This document shows, one piece after another, positions 55,734-64,000 of a stretch of DNA of 64,000 bases. Below the pieces are notes generated by a model that saw only the letters and a program-made list of their open reading frames with translations, was not told the origin of the DNA and made no database searches. The stretch comes from Azolla caroliniana (Eukaryota > Polypodiophyta), in the NCBI GenBank assembly GCA_043228905.1, contig JBHGNT010000018.1, forward strand, positions 7,316,001 through 7,380,000. Direction: 5' to 3'. Made by a program: the position numbers and the translations under genes. Each line of letters starts with the position of its first letter. Position 1 is the stretch's first letter.

Positions 55734-58700
55734 CTGGTCCAGGGGTGTGAAGACAGGTCGGCATTCCGTCATGCCGAACTTGTACAACATATTCAACACA
55801 TAGTGTCGTTGTGAGAGTAATATGTCGTCGGGGGTTCAGATCACCTCGATTCCAAGGAAGTAATGAAGGTCCCTTAGGTCCTTCATCTCAAATGCATCCG
55901 CCAGTTGGGACTTCACTCAACCGATTTCATTGAGTCCGGGTCCAGTGATGACCAAATCATCTACATAAAGTAAGATGGAAACCGGACCGTCCGGACCTTA
56001 CCACAAACCCCATCTTATGCAACCGGTGCATGATCTTCGCATTCCAAGCTCGGGGTGCTTGTTTCAGACCATAAAGCGACTTCTTAAGCCGGCACACCGC
56101 CGAGTTGTTCCTCTCCGACTGAAAACCGGGAGGTTGGATCATATAGACCCATTCTTCAAAGTCACCTTGAAGAAACACATTCTTCACGTCCGTCTGGTGA
56201 AGATGCCACCTAGTACCAGACGAACTGTCGTCATATTCGCTACCGGAGCGAAGGTCTCGTCGTAGTCGATTCCTTGGGTTTGTGCGTATCCCTTCGTCAC
56301 TAACCGGGCCTTTTACAGGTTAACCAAACTGTCAGCATTGTACTTTACCTTGTACACCCAATGATTTGCAACCGATCGGTTTACAATGCCTGCATTTCTT
56401 CCTCCATAGTGGCATGCCAATTTGTGTCCTTTGCTGCTTCTGCATAGCTCTCCGGCTCACGCACTTTCGCCACTTTGGTCATGTACGCATAGTGATGCGC
56501 CATGTACTCATTGTACTTGTACCGCGTAATGGGGTTCTTCTGGCGGGAAGACCGGCATAACTTGTCATCACCCGGTTTGGGGCCCTTCTTGGCCGGTTCG
56601 GACTTCATTCCCCAAGATCTGTCGTCATCCTTTCTGGAGTCGGATTCGCTCCGATCCGACTCCACGTTGCCGGCTTCATATTCCGACATTTTCTGCTTCC
56701 CTTTCTCCTTGCGCGTGAACCGTCTCCTTGGTTCGTTGCGTGGGGAGAGCACGACAAAGTCTCCACTAGTCATCGGTTCCTCATCCGACTAGTCACTTTG
56801 ACCTAGTCGCTCGTTCGATCTGCTCAACCGAAACGATTCCAGACTCTCTTTTAGAGTCTCAAGCTCGTCATCTTCTATTTGGACTGGTTCAAGCTCACTG
56901 GCCTCATCCACGATGCCATCTCGTCGAACTCAACATCTTGGCTTACTCAAACCTAATTCGTCTAGGGGTTATAGCACTTATACCCCTTCTGCTCATGTGC
57001 GTAACCGACCAGGATGCACTTCTCCAACTTCGAATCAAGCTTCCTCCGCATCTCATCCGGTACATGCACATATGCTATGCTACCGAATATCCGAAGGTGT
57101 CTCAAATTCAGCTTGCGCCTGAAATACAACTCGTGTGCTGACACCTTGTCACCAATCTCGTTTTGGATGTAGACAGTCGTCCAAAACTAGGGCATGCTCT
57201 TCTCGTCTAGCATTGCCCTTGCCGAGTCGACAATCGACCGATTCTTCCTTTCGGCCATACCATTTTGCTCTGGTGTGTATCTGCAGCTGAATTCTTTCCA
57301 AATTCCATTCTGCTGCAGATAACCGTTGAATTGGCCGGAAAAGTATTCTTTTCAGCCATCCGACCACAGACACTTGACCTTCCTCTCCGTTTCCTGTTCA
57401 ACTAAGCTTTGCAAGTTCCGGAAACATTCGAAGACTTCACTCTTCCGTTCGATGAGGTAGATCCACGTGTGCCGGTTGTAGTCGTTGATGAAGGATAGAA
57501 AGTATCGACTCCCGCCAAGACTAACGTTTTGTGCCGGTCCCCATACATATGAATGTATTAGATTGAGGTTGTTACGGCTCAGGTTTCATTTGGTGGGGAA
57601 TGGTAGCTAGTGTTGCTTCCCAAGTTGCCAGGCTTCACAAATTTCAGCCTTCCGGCCACTAAAATTCGGCAAATCGAAAACGACTTGTTTCGATTGCAGG
57701 TCTTGAAGCGTCTGGTAGTAAACGTGGCTGATCTGCTTGTGTTGGAGATCAATGTCTGATTCAATCTTCTATGCTTTGGCAAGCATGGCGGTGCCAATGT
57801 CCTTTGTGTTGAGGATGAACATCCTCCCTTCCCTGCGCCCTAGCACGATTATCCGGCCTTCTTCCTCGATGAAGCACCCGGGGTGCGTAAACCGCACCTG
57901 CATCCCCTAGTCGACAATTTGTCCAACCAACACCAGGTTCTTTGTGATAGTCGGAATGCGTAGTACGTTCATCATCTTTCCCTTTTGTCTGACATGGCTT
58001 AAAGGGACTTCTCCGACATGCACAATCGGGAGATGTCGTCTCCAGTTTCAACAATCCCCGGTTGTTCTGGTTTTTCCAAAAAAGAGAACCACTCTTCATG
58101 GCTCGTCATGTGGTTGGACGCCCCGGAATAAACATGCCATACTTCCTCTGATTTGGTAGTAGTCTTCTTCATCGAGTTGGCCTTGTGCTTCGTCACGAAG
58201 GTTGTCCCCTTTCCGGTTTTCCTGGTTCTGGATCCTTCCAATCCTTCTGCGTAGTGCGAGCTTTGTCGAATTTCCCGACCGGTTTTGCCGTATCCGGATT
58301 TGTTACAATCTGTGCGTTTCTTCCAACACTCTCTTTCCCTGTGGCACTTCTTGCCACAGTATCAACATTCTGTGTCAGCTTTTCCTTGCCAGCTTCCGGT
58401 GCCGCTTTGACTCCCCCTGCTTGTGGAGGGTCCGGAACTATTGTCGATACTACCTATGTGCCTTCGCTCCTGCTCTTGTCGGCCTCCTCCATTACTTGTT
58501 GGCCCACCTCATCCTCCACCTCCACGGGGCCGATCCGACTCTGTGTACAACATCCGTCTGTGAGATTGAGTGGTCCTCAACCCGCGTGGTTTTTTCGACC
58601 AACAACATTGATTATAAGTCAAAGAAGGACGATGACTTCTCCCGGGTGTAGATCGCTATCCGGATTGTCCCATACCTTTGTGGTAGACCACCGATGTAGA

Positions 58701-59245
58701 TTTGTACCATCTCGTCTTCGTCCACCGTCATGTTGATGGACCCGAGTGCGTCACAAATCTCCTTTATCTTGGTGGTGTAATCTGTAACTAACATGTCTCT
58801 TTGCCGGATGTTGTTCAACTATTGGCGGAGCTGCAACTTACGGGCTATGGTACTTGTAGCGAAAATCTTCCTCAGATTTGCCAAGGCCACCTTCGGCGTT
58901 TTTGCATCCTTTATGTAGCCGAGCATCTAGTTGTGCACACAGGACGCGAGGCAGTACAATACCCTGCTCGCTCCTTGCTCCCATACCGGGAAGTTCTCGT
59001 GTGCCAACTCCGACACTACCTCGTTCGTTCCTTCCACGAAACTCCAATATCCATGCCCCACCAGGTACTGGTGCATCTTGTATGACTAGGATGCGTAGTT
59101 GCTCCGGTCGAGCTTCTCTATTGGAAGTGAACTCGCCATTCCTCTGACCATATCTTCTCTTTGTCTATTGTTACCAGGTTCTAGGGTTTGTCTACGAAAG
59201 CAAGTGTTAACTGCAGCAGTTCTCAACCCTCGCGCTCTAATACCA
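55734..59245 (-). pseudogene. Copia X gag, protease, integrase and RT start
   Basis: Gag starts at ATG 59151 (KLDRSNYAS) with QRDMLVTDYTTKIKEICDAL at 58750-58810 and a zinc-knuckle remnant (58330-58370). Protease WHVYSGASNHMTSHEEWFS at about 58130 has the catalytic D of DSG as Y. Integrase with zinc domain at 57600-57800 and core pieces. Linker YNEYMAHHYAYMTKVAKVREPESYAEAAKD at 56420-56520. RT with NVFLQGDFEEWVYMIQPPGF and CRLKKSLYGLKQAPRAW at 55957-56187. Many frameshifts. A primer site CTCTAATACCA lies at 59235-59245. Confidence 0.85.
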
Positions 59246-59380
59246 TGTGAATGTTAACGTGCGAAAGCATTAGATATAACTAACTCAGCCGGATAGCAAC
59301 AGAGAATAAGATGAAGGTTTAATGGAGAAGCTTAACACATAGAGAGTATACGTGGGAGAGATAGAGAGAGCAGAATGTAC
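59246..59380 (-). repeat. Copia X 5' LTR, truncated
   Basis: 135 bp matching the first 135 bp of 53186-53622 (TGTGAATGTTAACGTGCG... to AGAGAGCAGAATGTA). The remaining 300 bp and the flanking gypsy 2 integrase core are deleted. Confidence 0.88.
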
Positions 59381-60027
59381 AAATCAAACGTTGGAGCAGT
59401 ATCTTCGGTGCTTTCTAAGCTATCATCAAGAGGACTGGGTGGATATTCTCCACTTCACCGAATTTGTGTATAATAACTCTGTCCACTCATCAACAAAGGT
59501 CACACCATTTTATGCTTATATGGGCTGTCACCCTCGGTGGTGTGTATCTGAAATCCTTGAGTTACCCACAAATCCTTGCGCAGAGGATCGTTTGGAGCGG
59601 TTACACAAGATACAAGTGGATTTATCTACTCATCTACAACAAGCTCAACAAACACACAAGGTTTACGTAGATCGTCATTGGCTTCCATTCAGTTTTAACA
59701 TTGGAGATCGGGTATGGCTACTACGACGACACATCAAGACTACTCGCCCATGCGAAAAGTTGGATTATCGGCAATTAGGTCATTTCCGTATTATCGAAAA
59801 AATTAATGATGTCACTTTTCGTCTTGATCTACTTCCACAACTTTGGATACATCCGGTGTTTCATAGTTCTCTCCTCAAGCCCTATCAAGATAGCACCATC
59901 CCAGGTCGTATTAAACAACCTCCACCCCCGATTGAACTTGAAGATGGACTTGAGTACGAGGTTGTTGCCATCCTCGATTCCAAGGTTGTTCCCAACAAGC
60001 TCTACTATTTCGTCAATTGGTTAGGAT
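59381..60027 (+). pseudogene. Gypsy 2 integrase C-terminal part and chromodomain start
   Basis: The frame opens with TNQTLEQYLRCFLSYHQEDW and VYNNSVHSSTKVTPFYAYMG (integrase core end), then SFNIGDRVWLLRRHIKTTRP and WIHPVFHSSLLKPYQD. The chromodomain begins with YEVVAILDSKVV and YFVNWLG, split by the 800-bp element. The central integrase core (DD part) is missing due to the deletion at 59380/59381. Confidence 0.88.
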
Positions 60028-60827
60028 CAAGGTTGTTAGGTACGGTACGGATACCATACGTATTTAACGTATTAATACCCGTATAGTACCTCCCAATTTA
60101 AAAATACGTTAAATACGTTTTCGTAATATGTTAAATACTTATAAAATACGTATTTTACGTATAGTATGTTAAATACTTCTAGAATTTGAAAATTATTTAC
60201 CTTTCTAAAAAATATCTATAATATTGTAAAAAACATCTATGCTTACACAATTTTGTGATGTACAATATAGTTCTACATCCTAAAATGCATATAAGACATT
60301 TGAACATTTCACATCCTAAAATATGTGTAGTAATATGGATGGCGACATTCCCCTATTCTATAAATCAGTGTAAGTGTGTATCACGATGTTCTACTTCAAA
60401 TTGTAATTATTTACAATTATGCCTTCATAGATTGAGGAATCGTCTACGATTATCACATTCATGATAGGTTTTTCTTTTCTTCGTTTTCTTCTTCTTCTTC
60501 TATCTTCTGTGATTATCACACTCAGGACAAGTTTATGTCTTCTTTTCTCTCTTCTTCTTCATCATCATCTCTTTTATTCTTCTTCCTCCCTTCCTTTGGT
60601 TCTTTTTCACTAAAATCTTTTTTTTCTTTTGCTTTTTGTTAGGGTTTTACTTACATTTTCTTTATAAATACGTATTATACTTGTTTTTTTATAAATACAT
60701 TAAATACCGTATTGGACAAATGTACATGATATTTGACTCAACAACATTGAGGTATAGTACGTACTATACAAATGATGAGGTACTATACGTATTTAAACGT
60801 TAAATACGGGTACGTAAACAAGCATTG
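60028..60827. mobile_element. 800-bp non-autonomous DNA element (MITE-like) with TTAGGAT target duplication
   Basis: Exactly 800 bp flanked by TTAGGAT (60021-60027 and 60828-60834), splitting the chromodomain codons for NWLG and YSPSK. Ends are CAAGGTTGTTAGGTACGG on the left and, on the complement, CAATGCTTGTTTACGTACC on the right; the CA..G start is hAT-like, though a 7-bp duplication is one short of the usual eight. The interior is AT-rich with many TTAAATACGT words and no coding capacity. Confidence 0.8.
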
Positions 60828-60938
60828 TTAGGATATAGTCCGAGCAAGCATACTTGGGAACCAATAGAGAATGTGACCAATGCTCGTGCTCTTCTTCAAG
60901 ACTTCCATCGCCAATATCCAGACAAACTGGGTCCTTAA
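60828..60938 (+). pseudogene. Gypsy 2 chromodomain, second part and pol stop
   Basis: The frame resumes with GYSPSKHTWEPIENVTNARA and ends QYPDKLGP and TAA at 60936-60938. The W-x-P block is the typical chromodomain core; in chromoviruses it directs integration toward marked histones. Confidence 0.88.
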
Positions 60939-60966
60939 TCCAAAACGACAAAGGTAGATAATGTCC

Positions 60967-61261
60967 TGATATGTCAAAACTCAAACCCATGACCTTACGT
61001 TACACGGGTCGAGCTCTTAACCACTAAATTATATGTTGTAATATGAAAGATATTATTTTCATTTATGTTTTACTATAGAAAATTGATGTATAATCCAGAT
61101 TTCTCTAGAACATTCTAGAAACTTCAGGAGTACTCCTAAGAACACTATAAAAGGAGGCACAAGACATTATTTCGAACCAAATCGTTTCAACACCAATGTT
61201 AAGCGTCCTAGCTACTATTGTATATTCTCTTAACATAATATATATCCATAGTTATTATCAT

Positions 61262-61297
<36 letters not shown>

Positions 61298-61409
61298 TCA
61301 CACTCACACTCACTCTTTCCTTCTCTCGAGATTTCTACACCTCCCTGAGTACTAATCCTCATCTTTTAGTACTAATTCCTTCTCTATCTTAGTACTATTC
61401 CTAAGAACA
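60967..61409 (+). repeat. Gypsy 2 3' LTR
   Basis: About 443 bp from TGATATGTCAAAAC to CCTAAGAACA, aligning to 39847-40259 with many substitutions and small indels. Contains CACTATAAAAGGAGG (61145) and a CT/CA microsatellite (61262-61315). Confidence 0.85.
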
Positions 61410-61671
61410 TCGTTGTGATATCCCTGCTCTCCATGGGTAGTTGGAATTGGTCGTACCCGGAGTATAAATCGTCGACTGAGTATATAAAACTTCCGTTGAA
61501 GGCCTTCGCGAATTCATCGATTGTCATTTTGTTCACAAGTTGCAAGTCTTAGAGAAAGCGCAATTTGCCGTTCTTCTTTGGCACCATTGTCGTTAAGATT
61601 TTCAGCAACGGTGTGAAAATCACGTTGAAAGGAGAAAACCGAGAAGGGTTCACTTTCACGCTTCTCTGACT
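61410..61671 (-). pseudogene. Gypsy 1 RT, N-terminal piece
   Basis: Minus strand. RT fingers/palm pieces in broken frames: VPKKNGKLRFL, LVNKMTIDEFAKAF, YSVDDLYSGYDQFQLPMES (YDQF block). It ends at the gypsy 2 LTR and continues in sense at 39846 (QTPLGLVQ). The right edge joins unrelated AT-rich sequence. Confidence 0.75.
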
Positions 61672-62265
61672 ATTTTTTCTAAGTGAGTTATCCCACATAT
61701 ATATGCAGCTAATACGACTCTCTCTATATATATACTAACTTATCTCATGTATATATATGACTATGTATATATATATGTGTGTATTTGTCTGAACTTCTAT
61801 TCGGCCGACTTCCATTTGACCGAATCCCATTTCGGCTTTTTGGTCGATTTCGGCCAACCGACTCTCGTTTCGGCTTCCTGACCGATTTCGGCCAGCCGAC
61901 TCTCGTTTCGGTTTTTCGGCCAACTCCCCCAAAAGGAGGGACAATCTTACATAACACAATTGACTTACCACTAAGCCAAGTCATTTCTTTAAAAGTTGTA
62001 TTTTCCATTATATTCTTCACATGTAAATTCTCATACATGAGAGCTTCGATGAGTGACATGGACATCATGCATCACATGTAATGCATTAGCGTCAAGTGGC
62101 AAACATGCATCACATGCATTATATGCATTGTATTCATGTCTTGCACCCTGACATGCATCATATGCATGGGATCATCTATAAAAGAGTGGAGGAAAAAGAA
62201 TCAAGGGGGAAGCTATGTATTGAATGAAGGAAACAATAATAAAATCTAGTTATCTTATTGGTGAT
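61672..62265. other. No gene; TA microsatellite, CGGCC repeats and ATGCAT-rich promoter-like block
   Basis: 61690-61790 is TATATA-rich. 61815-61920 has two and a half copies of a 39-bp unit (GATTTCGGCCAACCGACTCTCGTTTCGG). 62055-62170 has repeated ATGCATCACATGCAT words, followed by CTATAAAAGAGTGG (62172), which resembles an LTR U3 with a TATA box in plus orientation. No partner LTR was found. Confidence 0.45.
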
Positions 62266-62709
62266 TGTAAAAGTTAATATGCGAAAGCTTATGACAAACC
62301 AGTTCAAGCGAATAGCAATAGAGAGAGTTCAGGTTTAATGGAAACCTCATAAGACACAGAGAGTGGGAGAGACAGAGAGAGCAGAATAGCAAAAAACTAT
62401 ATTAAAAACTAATACTCTGTACATAGGATATGCTCAGTGTGCACTCTTTATACAAGTCCACAAGGGATTGACAAAAGTACTGTGTACTCCAATGCTCATA
62501 TGAGCGGCTGACATAACTACGAGGACCATGACTACCTAGTAGTTTGGAAATGTAGACCTCGAAACGGCCTACCGGTACACATGTGGGTTCAGCTCTTCGA
62601 TCTAGCTCCCTGATCCCGATCCAACTCCTGGTTTTGGATATTATCCGGGCACTGATCCGGCTCTGGGTTATTCAGCCGATCCAGATCCGGTTGAGCTTGC
62701 TCGCTCAAC
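62266..62709 (-). repeat. 3' LTR of a third copia C-family element
   Basis: 444 bp, TGTAAAAGTTAATATGCG to GCTCGCTCAACA, with the family blocks CTCTTTATACAAGTCC and ACTACCTAGTAG. Purine tract complement CTCCCCTCCAAGC follows. Confidence 0.88.
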
Positions 62710-64000
62710 ACTCCCCTCCAAGCTCAACTTGAGGTCGGATCGTGGTGTTAGGGTCTGGGCATCCGGCTCCTTCTAGTGTCCTCCCTCCTCATCCGGTCTA
62801 GTTCCTCCTTCCGCGACCCATCCGGTTCTGCGCTCCTCGACCTCCTCAGTTGGCTTGTCTACTCAACGGGCCCATTTCAGCTCCTTCATTGTTGCGACTC
62901 CGACGCCGTCTAGTTCGCTTGGCCTTCAACAGATTTAGCTCTTCCAAATCAAATTGTTGAATTGAATCGGTTGTGTCCGATTCATTTCAGCTCTTGTTCG
63001 AGTTTGTAGTTTCCAACTCGTCTTCTATTTTTAGGCCCTTCACAACATCAAGCCATGTCCGGGTCTTGGTTTTCTTCTTCCGGTGAGCTATGTCTATCTT
63101 GACAATACTACCGTCGTCACTTTCTCCGACTTGTCCGGATGTGCCAACTCCTTCGGTCGATTCAGCTTCCTTTTTATTCTTGTCTCCCTCTATTTTGATT
63201 CTCTCTTTCTCTCCGGCTCCTTGTCCAGTGTCATTACTTGTCTCAACTCTCCCCTTCAAGTGCGGCAAGTCGAGATGCTAGAGACTGAGCATCTCCGAGA
63301 AGTGTTGCAACTTGTCCGATCTGAGCGGCTTGGTAAAGATGTCGATAACCTACCGATCTGTGTGAACATACCGAAGTTCAGCTTCACCGAAGTGATATTG
63401 TACTTCTATATGCTTTGTCCGAGCATGAAATATAGGGTTCTTCGTGAGCTGTATGCTGCTTACGTTGTCACAATAGATCAAGATTAGGGTTGGTACCTCA
63501 ATCCGAAGGTCTTGCAGCTGTCGTCGAAGCCATATACCTTCACAGGTGGCAATGGTGGCGCCCCGATACTTAACTTCTGTGCTGGATAGAGCTATGATTG
63601 GCTGGTTTTTGCTGCTTCATGCAACATCTGTGCTACTAAGACAATAAAAAGTATCCGGAGGTGGACCGACAATCCAATGTAGCACCACCCCAGTCGACAT
63701 CTGTATATCCGACTAGCTTTTAAGTTATACCATGTCGGTATAACACACCCTTATACTTAGTGCCACTAACATACCATAGTATCCGGTGTGCGCACTAAAG
63801 GTGTTGCACAATCGACTTTTGCATGAATTGGCTAATCATACCGACCGGATAATTGATGTCGAGTCGGGTGATAGTTAAGTAGATATCGCTTCCGACAATC
63901 TATCGGAACCGTTTCTCGTTGCGGGCTGGGCCGGAGTCAGGACATAGCTTTCGGTTCCGGTCCAGGGGTGTGGAGATCGGTCGGCAATCCGTCATGCCGT
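62710..64000 (-). pseudogene. Third copia C-family element: RT end, RNase H and C-terminal extension (runs off the window)
   Basis: C-terminal extension at 62987-63268 with KKEAESTEGVGTSGQVGE, KTRTWLDVVKGLKIE and TTNSNKS, preceded by PHLKG at about 63265 and an internal purine tract complement CTCCCCTTCAAG (63249-63260). RNase H and RT thumb remains in broken frames from 63300 to 64000. The 5' part and other LTR lie beyond the window. Confidence 0.83.

Larger units (their letters stand above)
53186..59380 (-). mobile_element. Copia X: copia C-family element, recombinant, right LTR truncated
   Basis: Minus-strand element in the gypsy 2 integrase. Left LTR 53186-53622 is complete; right LTR is only 59246-59380, cut where the gypsy 2 integrase resumes further downstream. 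Between them the 3' half (53623-55137) and 5' half (55734-59245) are separated by a foreign copia LTR (55138-55733), and both halves carry a copy of the same RT segment of about 165 bp. So two copies of the family have recombined around the LTR. Confidence 0.85.
39847..61409 (+). mobile_element. Gypsy 2: chromodomain Ty3/gypsy element (chromovirus), with three nested insertions and a deletion
   Basis: Plus-strand element with a 5' LTR at 39847-40259 and a 3' LTR at 60967-61409. Own sequence: 39847-41008, 50906-53185, 59381-60027 and 60828-61409. It contains gag, RT, integrase ends and a chromodomain, so it is a chromovirus; these often insert in particular chromatin via the chromodomain. It is itself inserted in the gypsy 1 RT: the gypsy 1 frame is present on both outer flanks. 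The flanking target duplication is not clean. LTRs differ at many positions by eye, so this insertion is much older than copia C. Confidence 0.9.

Overview
The window is nuclear DNA of a flowering plant. It holds one ordinary host gene, and almost everything else is a nested pile of transposable elements. The evidence for a plant is: many Ty1/copia and Ty3/gypsy retroelements whose primer sites match the end of initiator tRNA-Met in the usual plant copia form (complement of TGGTATCAGAG), a chromodomain gypsy element, LINE reverse transcriptases, and an intron-less gene for a plant-type Golgi methyltransferase (17267-18643). No rRNA, tRNA, CRISPR or bacterial features were seen. The species cannot be named from the sequence alone.

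Layout. 1-2068: retroelement scraps and a GGCC-rich minisatellite. 2069-9099: a copia element on the minus strand (copia A) inserted in that minisatellite and itself carrying a truncated LINE in its left LTR. 9100-15280: rest of the minisatellite, purine-rich repeats, a copia LTR, a minus-strand copia gag with its 5' LTR, and a plus-strand copia pol with its 3' LTR. 15281-20449: gene island with the methyltransferase. 20450-28340: fragments of at least three copia elements and a plus-strand LINE. 29423-35163: a complete, young but mutated copia element (copia C) with a 5-bp target duplication. 35164-36490: an unrecognised degenerate coding stretch with a perfect 205-bp tandem duplication.

From 36490 to about 61671 there is a multi-level nest. 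Its base is a minus-strand gypsy element (gypsy 1). A solo copia LTR (38999-39760, target duplication GTATT) and a chromovirus (gypsy 2, 39847-61409) interrupt its reverse transcriptase, and the reading frame resumes on the other side of both. Gypsy 2 was in turn hit by three elements: a 9.9-kb DNA transposon (41009-50905), a recombinant copia element (53186-59380), and an 800-bp non-autonomous DNA element (60028-60827). The window ends in the 3' half of another copia element of the copia C family (62266-64000).

The most interesting object is the DNA transposon at 41009-50905. It has 25-bp terminal inverted repeats (24/25 identical) and a 4-bp TTTA target duplication that splits a gag codon run. 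A right-hand gene (45715-49482, minus) has an HTH-like N-terminal part, a Cys-rich region and a DDE-like core. A left-hand plus-strand gene has a RING-like zinc finger (six exons, 41260-43631), and next to it lies an FCP1/HAD-like domain that has lost its nucleophilic aspartate (43856-44857). The two may be alternative 3' ends of one transcription unit. The element is filled with dozens of copies of the 12-bp palindrome AGCTAATTAGCT, including a 20-bp-period array inside the transposase intron. A second notable pattern is a C-terminal extension of about 240 residues beyond RNase H in the copia C family, present in three copies, with a purine tract both at its start and at the LTR.
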